A DNA stretch of 64,000 nucleotides from Actinomadura rayongensis (GCF_009831215.1 NZ_WUTW01000001.1:1-64000), one strand, 5' to 3'; positions 51,630 through 60,651 are shown, counted from the stretch's first letter. Notes: generated by a model from the letters alone, not told the origin. Numbers and translations are program-made.

Positions 51630-52706
51630 TCAGGCGACGGCGGTGGTCTTCTTCCTGGATTTCGCCGTCTTCGGGCGGGGCGGGGCGGCGGTGACCTCGC
51701 GGACGAAGCGCGCCGTCTCGCGCATCGCCGTGCTCGCCTCGCGCGTCACGCGGTTGAGCATCTGGAAGACGTGCATCTGCCCGTTCCAGATCTGCAGGTC
51801 GCAGCGTCCGCCGGCGCGGGTGATCGCGGCGGCGAGCGCCTCGGCCTCGGGCCGCAGCACCTCGGCGCCGCCCACCTGGATCAGCACCGGCGGGGCGCCG
51901 GTCCAGGGGGCGGCGAGCAGGGCCAGCCGCGGGTCGTCGAAGCCGGCGGACCCCACGACCAGGCGCGCGACGCGGCGGGCCGCGGTCGCGCTGATGTAGG
52001 GATCGCGCGCGTCGAGCTGCGCGCGCACCGACAGCTCGCAGCTCAGGTCGACCCAGGGGGAGAACAGGACGGTCCCGGCGGGGTTGGGCAGGCCCGTCCG
52101 GACGATCTCGGCGGTCAGCGCGGCGGCCAGGTGCCCGCCCGCCGAGTCCCCGGCGACGACGATCCCGGACGCGGGCACGCCCCGCTCCAGCAGCCACCGG
52201 TAGGCGGCGAGGGCGTCCTCCAGCGGCGCGGGGAACGGGTGCTCGGGCGCGAGGCGGTAGCGGGGGACGAGCACGGGCAGCCCGGTGTCGTGCGCGAGCC
52301 GCGCCGTGATGGGCCGGTGCGTGCGCGGGGAGCACACCACGTAGCCGCCGCCGTGCAGGTAGAGGATCGCGCCGCGCGCCGGGCCGTCGGGCGCGGACCG
52401 CGCGACGACCCACTCGCCCTCCAGCGGCGCGCCGCCGCTCTCGACGCCGGGGTCCCGCAGTGGACGCACGCGGACGCGGCCGTCGCCGGGCAGCAGCAGC
52501 GCCGCCGCCTCCACCGTGGAGCGCGCGGTGCGCAGGCTTCCGGCGTGGCCCGGGACGCGGTGCATCACCGGGTAGACGCCGAGGCGCAGCGCGCGGTGGA
52601 TGAGACGGCTGCGGCGGGTCGGACGGCGTTCGTAGGGGGCTGGCTTCGCCGCGGCGGTCGTCGGCAGCGGAGTCACCCCGGTGGAACGCCCGGTCAAGGT
52701 CTCCAT
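51630..52706 (-). CDS. Alpha/beta hydrolase of the hormone-sensitive lipase family
   Basis: 358-residue esterase. The HSL-type oxyanion motif is ILYLHGGGYVVCSPRTH, the nucleophile elbow VVAGDSAGGHLAAALTAE, then DARDPYIS with the probable Asp region, and the His in NGQMHVFQMLN. The N terminus has a basic stretch (YERRPTRRSRLIHRALRLG) and the C terminus an unusual Lys/Arg tail (RPKTAKSRKKTTAVA). A GAGGAAGG precedes the ATG. It hydrolyses carboxyl esters; the substrate is unknown. It is convergent with helR and not obviously related to it. Confidence 0.9.
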   Translation of the reverse strand: METLTGRSTGVTPLPTTAAAKPAPYERRPTRRSRLIHRALRLGVYPVMHRVPGHAGSLRTARSTVEAAALLLPGDGRVRVRPLRDPGVESGGAPLEGEWVVARSAPDGPARGAILYLHGGGYVVCSPRTHRPITARLAHDTGLPVLVPRYRLAPEHPFPAPLEDALAAYRWLLERGVPASGIVVAGDSAGGHLAAALTAEIVRTGLPNPAGTVLFSPWVDLSCELSVRAQLDARDPYISATAARRVARLVVGSAGFDDPRLALLAAPWTGAPPVLIQVGGAEVLRPEAEALAAAITRAGGRCDLQIWNGQMHVFQMLNRVTREASTAMRETARFVREVTAAPPRPKTAKSRKKTTAVA

Positions 52707-52889
52707 CGGCCTTCCTCGGGGGTGGATTTCGGTCGTGATTGTTTCCTTCCCGTTTCCGTCCGGTGGCTCACGTCACATCTTTGTTACCGATGTCCTCCGT
52801 TTAACGATCTTCCGGGTGTGTCCGCCGAGGTCGGACGGGTGACCCACCTCACCTGACCGCCCGGTCGGCCCGGGCGCTACCGTGTGGGC

Positions 52890-54101
52890 ATGAGCAGCCT
52901 GCCGCCCGAGCCGTCCCCCGAGGGGTGCGGGCTGCGGGTCCTCTGGGACGACCGGCTCACGTCCTACGACTTCGGCCCCGGCCACCCCATGAACCCCGTC
53001 CGGGTGGAGCTGACGGTCGCGCTGGCCCGCGCGCTCGGCGTGCTGGACGCCCGGAACGTGACCGTCACGGGTTTCGACGCGGCCGACGACGCGCTGCTGC
53101 GGCTCGTCCACGACGAGGCGTACATCGCGGCCGTCCGGCACGCGGGCGCGACCGGGCTCGCCGAGGAGCGGTACGGGCTCGGCACCGACGACAACCCGGT
53201 GTTCCTCGGGATGCACGAGGCGTCCGCGCTGGTCGCGGGCGCGTCGGCGGCGGCGGCCCGCGCGGTCTGGACGGGCGAGTCACAGCACGCGGTGAACGTC
53301 TCCGGCGGCCTCCACCACGCACTGGCCGGATCCGCCAGCGGGTTCTGCGTCTACAACGACCCGGCCATCGCCATAGCGTGGCTGCTGGAGAACGGGGCCG
53401 AGCGCGTTGCGTACGTGGACATCGACGTCCACCACGGCGACGGTGTACAGGACGCGTTCTACAACGACCCCCGCGTCCTCACCATCAGCCTCCACGAGTC
53501 ACCGCGCTCCCTGTTCCCGGGCACCGGCTTTCCCACCGAGACCGGTGGACCGGACGCGATCGGCACGGCCGTCAACATCGCGCTTCCGCCGGGCACCGCC
53601 GACGGCCCGTGGCTGCGGGCGTTCGACGCGGTCGTCCCGCAGGCGCTGCGCGCGTTCCGCCCGCAGGTCCTCGTGACCCAGCACGGCGCGGACGCGCACG
53701 CCCTCGACCCGCTCGCGCACCTGCTCCTCACCGTGGACGGTCAGCGCGCCACCCACGCCGCGCTGCACCGCCTCGCCCACGAACTCGCGGACGGACGTTG
53801 GATCGCGACAGGCGGCGGCGGCTACGAGCTGGTGCAGGTGGTGCCCCGGGCGTGGACGCACCTGCTCGCGGAGGCGTCCGGCCGTCCCGTCGCGCCCGAG
53901 ACCGACACCCCGGACGACTGGCGCGCGCTGGTCCGGGGCCGCACCGACGAGATCGCGCCCCGCCGCATGACCGACGGCCGGACGGTGGAGTTCCGCTCGT
54001 TCGATTCCGGCTACGACCCGGCCAACCCGGTGGACCAGGCGATCCTCGCGACGCGCCGCGCCGTCTTCCCGGACCTGGGCCTCGACCCCCTGGAGATCTG
54101 A
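52890..54101 (+). CDS. acuC: Acetoin utilization protein AcuC (histone deacetylase family)
   Basis: 403-residue zinc-dependent deacetylase. Active-site features are GGLHHALAGSASGFCVYNDPAIA (the His pair and Asp region), VAYVDIDVHHGDGVQDAFY (zinc Asp/His), the later zinc Asp in VTQHGADAHALDP, and GGGGYELVQVVPRAW near the end. AcuC proteins deacetylate lysines, in Bacillus on acetyl-CoA synthetase. No ribosome binding site is seen; a TACCGT hexamer 6 bases before the ATG at 52890 suggests a leaderless mRNA. The GTG at 52884 is an alternative. The next gene starts immediately after the stop codon. Confidence 0.9.
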   Translation: MSSLPPEPSPEGCGLRVLWDDRLTSYDFGPGHPMNPVRVELTVALARALGVLDARNVTVTGFDAADDALLRLVHDEAYIAAVRHAGATGLAEERYGLGTDDNPVFLGMHEASALVAGASAAAARAVWTGESQHAVNVSGGLHHALAGSASGFCVYNDPAIAIAWLLENGAERVAYVDIDVHHGDGVQDAFYNDPRVLTISLHESPRSLFPGTGFPTETGGPDAIGTAVNIALPPGTADGPWLRAFDAVVPQALRAFRPQVLVTQHGADAHALDPLAHLLLTVDGQRATHAALHRLAHELADGRWIATGGGGYELVQVVPRAWTHLLAEASGRPVAPETDTPDDWRALVRGRTDEIAPRRMTDGRTVEFRSFDSGYDPANPVDQAILATRRAVFPDLGLDPLEI

Positions 54102-54923
54102 ATGGCCCCCGACCGCGCGGAGCTGCGCGCGCACCTGGTCGCGACGCTGATCGCGGGCGACGTCGCGACGCCGCGGCAGAACAACCTGCTGCACTACCGC
54201 CGCCTCGCCAACGGCGACCCGTACTACCAGCTCGGCCTGAAGTTCGACCGGACGTGGACCGAACGCGACGTCCTGGACGTCATGGTCGAGCGCTGCGGCG
54301 TCGTCGCGGACCCGCTGCACCTGTACGGCGACGACACGATCGACCCCGAGATCACGATCGACGCGCTGGAGGCGATGGGCGACCGCATCGGGGCGGCTGC
54401 GCGGCGGCGCGAGACCGTGCTGCTCGCGACCGGGCATCCCGCGACGCTGACGCCGGTGTACGAGGAGATCGCGCGGTTCCTGGCCGAGTCGGGGTGCCGC
54501 GTGCTGCGTCCCGCCGAGGGCTGGACCTACGACGTGCAGGACTGGCGGGGCGCCTGGCAGCCGCGCCGGCTCGTCTACGCGCTCGCCGGCGTCGCGATGC
54601 TCGTGGACGAGCGGGGCGCCGTGCAGCACTCGCACGACCCGGACGCGATGGAGGCGATGCTCGCCGAGCTGTCCGCGAACGGGGTTTCGGGCCCGGACGG
54701 AAGTGTTTGGCCGGATCTGGCCATCGCCGACCACGGTTTCGCGGGCGCCGCCGGACAGGCCGGGATCGACACCGTCGGGTTCGCGGACTGTAACGACCCG
54801 GCGCTGTTCACCGGCGCGGCCGAGGGCAAGATCGACGTGGTCGTTCCGCTGGACGACGGCGTGTCCCCGCAGCACTACGAGCCGATGACCGCGTACCTGC
54901 TGGAGCGCGCCGCCCGCGCCTGA
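54102..54923 (+). CDS. Phosphatase-like protein next to acuC
   Basis: 273-residue protein of an actinobacterial family usually annotated only as phosphatase and found next to acuC. Visible features are an N-terminal NNLLHYRRLANGDPYYQLGLKF segment, a central VLLATGHPATLTPVYEEIARFLA, then PAEGWTYDVQDWRGAWQPRRLVYALAGVAMLVD, and a C-terminal DLAIADHGFAGAAGQAGI. Asp, His and Thr residues in ATGHPAT and ADHG could form a metal site, but the reaction is not established. It abuts acuC with no spacer, indicating one operon. Confidence 0.75.
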   Translation: MAPDRAELRAHLVATLIAGDVATPRQNNLLHYRRLANGDPYYQLGLKFDRTWTERDVLDVMVERCGVVADPLHLYGDDTIDPEITIDALEAMGDRIGAAARRRETVLLATGHPATLTPVYEEIARFLAESGCRVLRPAEGWTYDVQDWRGAWQPRRLVYALAGVAMLVDERGAVQHSHDPDAMEAMLAELSANGVSGPDGSVWPDLAIADHGFAGAAGQAGIDTVGFADCNDPALFTGAAEGKIDVVVPLDDGVSPQHYEPMTAYLLERAARA

Positions 54924-55258
54924 CGCGCGTCCCTCACCTCGCGGAGGGCGTTTCATCACCGTCCGTGACGAGATCACCCGGCCGATGCGCTCGCCCCGGG
55001 CGAGTCCGCCTGTGCATGATGGAAGCCCAGGTCATCGACGGTTCGGATGGCGCGGCCGGGGGATGAGTGACGCTCCGTCACGTCCCTGCCGTGCGGCGGC
55101 GCAAGGGCATTGTGACCGATTCGCCAGGTCCGGAGACGGAAATGGGTGGAACTCCCCTCTTGCGACTGTCGATGCACGATTTACGCTGAGGGAGTACACG
55201 TGCGTGATCAAAGTCACCCGGAGGGCCGGTGCGCGGCACGTGTGGAAGAGGGCGTCCG
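54924..55258. other. Intergenic region upstream of the small HTH gene
   Basis: This 335-base region has no convincing gene. Its right part is lower in GC and carries a likely promoter at 55160-55187. No hairpin terminator stands out after the phosphatase-like gene. Confidence 0.5.
55160..55187 (+). promoter_or_regulatory. Probable promoter of the small HTH gene
   Basis: TTGCGA and TACGCT are separated by 16 bases, placing transcription start near 55194 and leaving a leader of about 65 bases before the ATG at 55259. Confidence 0.45.
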
Positions 55259-55462
55259 ATGAGCTCAGGCGAGCGGCCTCTGAGTGAGGTCAGGTTCCTG
55301 ACCGTCGCCGAAGTGGCGGCGGTGATGCGGGTGTCCAAGATGACCGTCTACCGACTCGTCCACTCCGGCGAACTGCCCGCGATCCGTGTGGGCCGTTCGT
55401 TCCGGGTCCCCGAACAGGCCGTCCACGAGTACCTGCGCGACGCGTACATCGAGGCGGGCTGA
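55259..55462 (+). CDS. Small helix-turn-helix DNA-binding protein (excisionase/MerR-like, BldC-type)
   Basis: 67-residue single-domain DNA-binding protein. The HTH_17/excisionase pattern is clear: VRFLTVAEVAAVMRVSKMTVYRLVHSGELPAIRVGRSFRVPEQAVHEYLRDA. It has the size and fold of BldC but a different sequence. The same gene sits in Streptomyces between the acuC/phosphatase pair and the bS22 gene. The ATG at 55259 has GAAGAGGG 7 bases upstream. It probably acts as a regulator binding DNA repeats cooperatively; its targets are unknown. Confidence 0.9.
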   Translation: MSSGERPLSEVRFLTVAEVAAVMRVSKMTVYRLVHSGELPAIRVGRSFRVPEQAVHEYLRDAYIEAG

Positions 55463-55876
55463 CGGACGCGGCCCCGGAGCCGGACGGACCGCACGGGCGG
55501 TCGACGGCACCGCGGAACGGACACCGCAGGACAGACAACGCAGCGACGAACGACGACGGACGCGGAACAGGCCCGGCGGCGCGCCCCGCCGGACCGGTTC
55601 CGCCCGGGACGGCGCCGGCCTGCGGTCGGCTCGCGCCGTCCGCAGTGTTCTCCCGGGGGGCAGCCCCCGGACCCCGGGCGGCGGAACGCGGGCCGGTACC
55701 ACCCTGACCGACCGGCGTCCGCACGACCGGCGGGACGGTGCGCGGAACACCGCCGTCCTGACTCGTGTCGCGTCAGCGGTACCCTTGTCCCTCGGACCAT
55801 GTGCGCTGAGGTTTTTCGGCCTCGGCCGCCGCATGCCGTTGTTCGTTTCTCACCCCGATTTGCCGAGCGAGGTCTC
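55463..55876. other. GC-rich intergenic region before the bS22 gene
   Basis: This 414-base stretch has no supported gene. CTGACT (55758-55763) and TACCCT (55780-55785) with 16 bases between them form a reasonable promoter about 90 bases upstream of the bS22 gene. Confidence 0.5.
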
Positions 55877-55975
55877 GTGGGCTCTGTCATCAAGAAGCGT
55901 CGTAAGCGGATGGCGAAGAAGAAGCACCGCAAGCTGCTGAAGAAGACGCGCATTCAGCGTCGCAACAAGAAGTAG
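55877..55975 (+). CDS. 30S ribosomal protein bS22 (AURKAIP1/COX24 domain)
   Basis: 32-residue, extremely basic protein beginning GSVIKKRRKRMAKKKHRK and ending RRNKK, too short for routine gene calling. This is the actinobacterial small-subunit protein bS22, with an AURKAIP1/COX24-like sequence, which binds near the decoding region of 16S rRNA in mycobacteria. A GTG start follows GCGAGG. Codon use (CGT, AAG) is that of a highly expressed gene. The start of the epimerase gene lies 19 bases downstream. Confidence 0.92.
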   Translation: MGSVIKKRRKRMAKKKHRKLLKKTRIQRRNKK

Positions 55976-55994
55976 GACAGGCCCGCAAGGCGAC

Positions 55995-57032
55995 ATGCCG
56001 CGAAGGGGGCGCACGGTGCAGGCCAGGCCCTCCGCCCGCGTCGTCCTCGTCACGGGCGTCGCGCGTTCGCTCGGCGCACGGGTCGCGACCGCACTCCAGG
56101 CCGATCCGGGCATCGAGCGGGTCATCGGCGTGGACACCGTCGCGCCGCCGGTGACGCTCGGCCGCACGGAGTTCGTGCGCGTCGACCTGCGCACCCCGGC
56201 GATCGCCGGGATCATCGCGGCGGCGCGGGTGGACACCGTCGTCCACCTGAACCTCGTGACCGCGCCGTCCGGCCCGCGCGCGACGATCAAGGAACTGAAC
56301 GTCATCGGCACGATGCAGCTCCTCGCCGCGTGCCAGCGCGCGGAGTCGATGCGGCGGCTCGTCGTGCGGTCGTCGGCGGCGGTGTACGGGTCCTCGCCGC
56401 GCGACCCGGCCGTGTTCGCCGAGACCGACGAGCCCGCCCGGCCGCCCCGGCACGGGTTCGCCAAGGACGCCGCCGAGATCGAGGGCTACGTGCGGGGGCT
56501 CCAGCGCCGCCGGTCCGACCTCTCGGTCAGCGTGCTGCGGTTCGCCAACTTCCTCGGCCCCGGGGTGGACTCGCCGTTCACCCGCTACCTCGCGCTGCCG
56601 GTCGTCCCGACCGTGCTCGGGTTCGACCCCCGGCTCCAGTTCCTCCACGAGGACGACGGCGTCGAGGTGCTGCGCAGGATGGCCGTCGAGGATCATCCCG
56701 GCTGGTACAACGTCGCGGGCGACGGCGTCCTGCTGCTGTCGCAGACGCTGCGCCGCGCGCACCGGCCGACGGTTCCGATGCCCGCCCAGTCGATCTCGGT
56801 CCTCGGGGACATGGGACGGCGTTTTGGGGGTATGTCGGGGTTCTCGCCCGAACTGCTGCGCTGGCTCACCTACGGCCGGGTCATGGACACGTCCCGGCTG
56901 GCGGACGAACTGGCCTGGCGGCCGGAGTACACCACCGAGGCCGCTCTCGCCGACTTCGTCGCCGCGCGCCCGCCGGGCGGGACCGCACCGCTGGACCTGT
57001 TCGACCGGCTGACGGCGACGCTCGGCCGCTGA
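55995..57032 (+). CDS. NAD-dependent epimerase/dehydratase family protein
   Basis: 345-residue extended SDR protein. The N-terminal VVLVTGVARSLGARVATAL binds NAD, FVRVDLRT and VVHLNLVTAP follow, and VVRSSAAVYGSSPRD marks the catalytic Ser/Tyr region. The usual YxxxK is not clear, and GFAKDAAEIEGYV lies where it would be expected. The reaction is unknown; the gene is conserved between bS22 and the acyltransferase in Streptomyces-type genomes. ATG at 55995 (AAGG upstream); the GTG at 56016, after AAGGGGG, is an equally good start. Confidence 0.85.
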   Translation: MPRRGRTVQARPSARVVLVTGVARSLGARVATALQADPGIERVIGVDTVAPPVTLGRTEFVRVDLRTPAIAGIIAAARVDTVVHLNLVTAPSGPRATIKELNVIGTMQLLAACQRAESMRRLVVRSSAAVYGSSPRDPAVFAETDEPARPPRHGFAKDAAEIEGYVRGLQRRRSDLSVSVLRFANFLGPGVDSPFTRYLALPVVPTVLGFDPRLQFLHEDDGVEVLRRMAVEDHPGWYNVAGDGVLLLSQTLRRAHRPTVPMPAQSISVLGDMGRRFGGMSGFSPELLRWLTYGRVMDTSRLADELAWRPEYTTEAALADFVAARPPGGTAPLDLFDRLTATLGR

Positions 57033-57047
57033 TGAGGGGGCCGTCCC

Positions 57048-57941
57048 ATGGAAGCCCACCGACACGAACGGGACGCGGTGGCACCCGTCATCCCGCTCCG
57101 TACCCCCGAGCCCGCCATTAATCCGGTCGGGCGGACGGTCGCGTTCCTGCGCCGCCGCCTGGCCGGCGCCTACGAGGTGGACGAGTTCGGCTTCGACCCC
57201 GACCTCAACGAGTCCGTCCTGCTGCCCATCGCTCGCGCCCTGTACGAGCACTGGTTCCGCATCGACGTCGAGGGCCTGGAGCACCTGCCCGCCGACGGCG
57301 CGGCGCTGCTGGTCGCGAACCACTCCGGGACGCTCCCCATGGACGCGCTGATGCTGACCGTCGCCGTCCACGACCACGCGGAACGGCCGCTGCGGCTGCT
57401 CGGCGCGGACCTCGTCTACCAGATCCCCGTCCTCGGCCACCTGGCGCGCAAGGCGGGCCACACGCTCGCGAACCCCGGCGACGCGCGGCGCCTGCTCGCC
57501 AAGGACGAGCTGGTCGGCGTGTTCCCCGAAGGCTTCAAGGGCATCGGCAAGCCGTTCGCCGAGCGCTACCGGCTGCAGCGGTTCGGGCGCGGCGGGTTCG
57601 TCCGGACGGCGCTGGAGGCGGGCGCGCCGATCATCCCGGTCGCGATCGTCGGCGCCGAGGAGATCTACCCCAAGATCGCGGATCTGCGTCCGCTGGCGCG
57701 GCTGCTCGGCCTGCCGTACTTCCCGGTGACGCCGACGTTCCCGCTGCTCGGGCTGGGCGGGCTCGTGCCGCTGCCGTCCCGGTGGCTGATCGAGATCGGC
57801 CCGCCGGTGGAACTGGAGGAGTACGGCCCGGACGCCGCCGACGACCCGATGACCGTGTTCGAGCTGACCGACCACGTCCGCGAGGTCGTCCAGCAGATGG
57901 TGTACGACGCGCTGATGCGGCGCGGATCGGCGTTCCGGTAG
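57048..57941 (+). CDS. Lysophospholipid acyltransferase family protein (PlsC-like)
   Basis: 297-residue membrane-associated acyltransferase. Motif I reads LLVANHSGTLPMDALML (NHx5-type His/Asp pair), motif III VGVFPEGFKGIGKPF, and IIPVAIVGAEEIYPK is motif IV. It transfers acyl groups to lysophosphatidate or a related glycerolipid. The ATG lies 15 bases after the epimerase stop and the stop is only one base from that of the convergent HAD gene. Confidence 0.88.
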   Translation: MEAHRHERDAVAPVIPLRTPEPAINPVGRTVAFLRRRLAGAYEVDEFGFDPDLNESVLLPIARALYEHWFRIDVEGLEHLPADGAALLVANHSGTLPMDALMLTVAVHDHAERPLRLLGADLVYQIPVLGHLARKAGHTLANPGDARRLLAKDELVGVFPEGFKGIGKPFAERYRLQRFGRGGFVRTALEAGAPIIPVAIVGAEEIYPKIADLRPLARLLGLPYFPVTPTFPLLGLGGLVPLPSRWLIEIGPPVELEEYGPDAADDPMTVFELTDHVREVVQQMVYDALMRRGSAFR

Positions 57942-57942
57942 G

Positions 57943-58815
57943 TCAGTCGCGGTAGTGACGGCGCAGCGCGACGCCCGCCGCGACGCCGCCCGCGAGCGCT
58001 CCCGCGCCCGCCGCGACGGGCAGCGCGACCATCGTGACCTTCCGCCCGGTGCGGAAGTCGTGGATCGGCCAGCCGTGCTCGCGGGCGTGCTCGCGCAGCG
58101 CCCCGTCGGGGTTGACGGCGTGCGGGTGGCCGACGGCGGTCAGCATCGGCAGGTCGTTGATCGAGTCGCTGTAGGCCGAGCAGCGCGCCAGGTCCAGGCC
58201 CTCGCGCTGCGCGAGCGCCCGCAGCGCCTCGGCCTTGGCGGTGCCGTGCAGCAGGTTGCCGACGAGCCGTCCGGTGTAGACGCCGCCGGACGACTCGGCG
58301 ACCGTGCCGAGCGCGCCGGTCAGCCCGAGGCGGTGCGCGATCGTCCGGGCGACCTCGACGGGCGTCGCGGTGACGAGCCAGACCTGCTGGCCCGCGTCCA
58401 GGTGCTGGAGGGCGAGGCGGCGGGTGCCGTGCCAGATCCGGTCGGCCATGACCTCGTCGTAGATCTCCTCGCTGAGCCGGACGAGGTCGGCGACGCGCTG
58501 CCCGGCGACGAACGCCAGCGCGGCCTCCTTGGCGCTGCCGATGTGCTCGGCGTTCTCCGCGCCCCGCACCCGGAAGGCCGCCTGCCCCCAGGCGAACATC
58601 GCGAGGTCGCGCAGCGTGAACAGCTTGCGGGCGGCGAGCCCGCGCGCGAAGTAGTAGATGGACGCGCCGCGCATCATCGTGTTGTCCACGTCGAAGAACG
58701 CCGCCGCGTGCGGGTCGGGTTCGGGCAGCGGGCTGGGCTCCGCCGCCGCCGCGGCGGCGGCCTCGCCCGCCCGGACCGGATCGTGCCCCTTGCCGCGATG
58801 CCAGAAAAACCGCAT
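57943..58815 (-). CDS. HAD-IB family phosphatase (SerB-like) with C-terminal membrane segment
   Basis: 290-residue HAD hydrolase. Motif I is [13 protein letters not shown], motif [13 protein letters not shown], and motif [19 protein letters not shown]. An N-terminal Ala-rich segment and a C-terminal hydrophobic helix ([23 protein letters not shown]) suggest membrane association. The group is related to phosphoserine phosphatase but often acts on lipid phosphates. Location beside the acyltransferase gene makes a glycerolipid or lysolipid substrate plausible. Confidence 0.87.
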   Translation of the reverse strand: MRFFWHRGKGHDPVRAGEAAAAAAAEPSPLPEPDPHAAAFFDVDNTMMRGASIYYFARGLAARKLFTLRDLAMFAWGQAAFRVRGAENAEHIGSAKEAALAFVAGQRVADLVRLSEEIYDEVMADRIWHGTRRLALQHLDAGQQVWLVTATPVEVARTIAHRLGLTGALGTVAESSGGVYTGRLVGNLLHGTAKAEALRALAQREGLDLARCSAYSDSINDLPMLTAVGHPHAVNPDGALREHAREHGWPIHDFRTGRKVTMVALPVAAGAGALAGGVAAGVALRRHYRD

Positions 58816-58916
58816 GAACAGAGCCTAGTCGGCCCTTTCCGCCCCGTCCCAGCCCACCGCCCCGGCACGGGGTTTCTTAGGGAGTGGTTACCCGTCCGGC
58901 GTTCGCATCGGGCACC

Positions 58917-60158
58917 ATGGGCACCACGATGGTCTCCGCTCTCCTCGCGCTGCTCGCGACCGCTGGCGCTCTCGTCGCCACCTGGTTGCTGGTTTCGCGC
59001 GCCTCCAAGGAACGGCTGCTCTACCTCATCGCGTGGTCGGTGACGCTGGTCGGGCTCAGCCTGGCGCTCATCGCGATGACGGCCGGGTTCGCGTTCGGCT
59101 TCAAGCCGATCCTCTTCCGCGTCGTCGAGATCGGCGCGGCGCTGTTGGCGCCGCTCTGGCTCGCGCTCGGCGTGGTGGAGCTGGTCGCCAGGTTCGTGCA
59201 GATCCGTTTCAGCTTCTGGCTGTTCACGGCGTCCTACACCGTGATCGTCGTGCCGATCGCGCTGCTCGACCCGACGATCGGGACGCTCACCCACGCGCTG
59301 CCCAAGCCGAGCAAGACCTACGGCCCGCTGCCGCTGGTCCTGATCGACGGCGCGCACGTCGTCGCGGTCCTGGCGCTGGTCGGCTGCGCGATCGTGACGG
59401 CGCTGCTGGCGTCCCGCCGCGACGAGGAGGCGGCCGAGCTGCTGATCCCCGTCGCGCTGGTCGCGCTGGCGGGCGTCCTCGTCGTCGCCGGGACGCGCGG
59501 GCTGCTGCCCGGCCCGCTGGCGGCGATCGCGCTCGGCGGCGCGGCGGGCCTGGTCTGGTACGGCGCGATGCGGACGATCCCCGTCTACGAGGACGACGAG
59601 GGCTACGAGGACGGCTACGAGGAACCGGCCACGGGCTACGAGGAGCAGGCCTACCGCGCGCCGCAGGCGCCCGAGCCGCAGCCGGCCCCGGCGGCCGTGG
59701 ACCCGCGCGGCGAGCTGCGCTTCCCCGAGCCGGACCCGAACGAGCTGCGGTTCCCCGACCCGGCGCCGCCGACGAGCCTGGACGTGCCGCCGGTCGCCGT
59801 CCCCGCCGGGACCGACCTGTCCCGCGCGCGCGGCCAGATCACCGTCTACACCCTGCTGGACGGCCGGGAGGACGCGTTCGACCGCGTCGCCGAGGAGCTG
59901 GTCCGGGGCGTGGGCGCCGAGCCGGACGCGCTCGTCCTCGCCTGCCACACCGTCGCCAACGCCCCCACGCAGCGGATCATCTACCGGCTGTTCCGGGACG
60001 AGGCGTCGTTCACCGCGCACCAGCGGCAGCCGCACGTCCTGCGGTTCCTCGCCGACGCGCGCGCCCACGTGCTGGCCACGAACGTGATCGACCTGAAGCT
60101 CGGCCCGGCGAAGGTGCCGCCGGTGGCGTCCCCGGCCGCGCAGGGCCGCCCGCTGTGA
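58917..60158 (+). CDS. Multi-spanning membrane protein fused to an ABM-like domain
   Basis: 413-residue protein with two parts. The N terminus has about seven transmembrane helices (SALLALLATAGALVATWLLV, LLYLIAWSVTLVGLSLALIAM and more, to about residue 220). Then comes an acidic Tyr/Glu/Asp-rich linker (EDDEGYEDGYEEPATGYEE) and a Pro-rich stretch. The C terminus (about 305-400), QITVYTLLDGREDAFDRVAEELV to HVLRFLADARAHVL, looks like an antibiotic-biosynthesis-monooxygenase-type dimeric alpha-beta barrel. No catalytic assignment is possible. ATG at 58917; starts at 58884 and 58929 are possible. The stop overlaps the glutaredoxin-like gene by four bases. Confidence 0.78.
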   Translation: MGTTMVSALLALLATAGALVATWLLVSRASKERLLYLIAWSVTLVGLSLALIAMTAGFAFGFKPILFRVVEIGAALLAPLWLALGVVELVARFVQIRFSFWLFTASYTVIVVPIALLDPTIGTLTHALPKPSKTYGPLPLVLIDGAHVVAVLALVGCAIVTALLASRRDEEAAELLIPVALVALAGVLVVAGTRGLLPGPLAAIALGGAAGLVWYGAMRTIPVYEDDEGYEDGYEEPATGYEEQAYRAPQAPEPQPAPAAVDPRGELRFPEPDPNELRFPDPAPPTSLDVPPVAVPAGTDLSRARGQITVYTLLDGREDAFDRVAEELVRGVGAEPDALVLACHTVANAPTQRIIYRLFRDEASFTAHQRQPHVLRFLADARAHVLATNVIDLKLGPAKVPPVASPAAQGRPL

Positions 60159-60406
60159 CGGACGTTCGGATCACGCTGCTCGGCAAGCCCGGCTGCCACC
60201 TCTGCGACGACGCCCGCGCGGTGATCGAGCGGGTCGCGGCGGACCTGGACGTCCCCTGGGACGAGCGGGACGTCACCGCGTCCGAGGACGACCTCCGTGA
60301 GTACGGCGACCAGATCCCGGTGACGTTCCTCAACGGCGTCCGGCACGACTTCTGGCGGGTCGACGAGGCCCGGCTGCGCGCCGCGATCGGACGCCTGCGC
60401 GCCTGA
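60155..60406 (+). CDS. Glutaredoxin family protein
   Basis: 83-residue thioredoxin-fold protein. Redox motif GKPGCHLCDDA (CxxC), then VPWDERDVTASEDD, and the cis-Pro region in QIPVTFLNGVRHDFWRVDEARL. GTG start overlaps the membrane-ABM gene stop (GTGA). It lies upstream of the rex-hem operon, after which a new promoter begins. It probably reduces disulfides; the partner is unknown. Confidence 0.9.
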   Translation: MTDVRITLLGKPGCHLCDDARAVIERVAADLDVPWDERDVTASEDDLREYGDQIPVTFLNGVRHDFWRVDEARLRAAIGRLRA

Positions 60407-60526
60407 CCGAACGGTGTTCCGTCGATCACACCGGATTCCGTCCCGGCACGTCGTTCATCGACCGGAAACGCCGCTGGTGGGCTTGATGTTGGCTTGGGGC
60501 GGGGTCGCTCTGCCCCGGGGGCGACT

Positions 60527-60554
60527 TTGTGCGCGTATTCACAAGGGTTAATCT
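60527..60554 (+). promoter_or_regulatory. Rex operator and promoter of rex-hemACD
   Basis: The 16-mer at 60528-60543, TGTGCGCGTATTCACA, matches the Rex operator consensus TGTGAAC...TTCACA at both ends. It overlaps a promoter with TTGTGC (60527-60532), 16 bases, TAATCT (60549-60554). Rex would block RNA polymerase when NADH is low and release the site when NADH rises. This is the autoregulated arrangement known from Streptomyces rex-hemACD. Confidence 0.82.
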
Positions 60555-60651
60555 GGAGGACGGTCCTGGGCGGGCCGGCCCTCGGTCGCCAGGCCGCGGC
60601 CCCCGCCGTCCCGGGCCGGAGCTAAGCGTCGAGCCCCCGAAGAGCAGGCCC

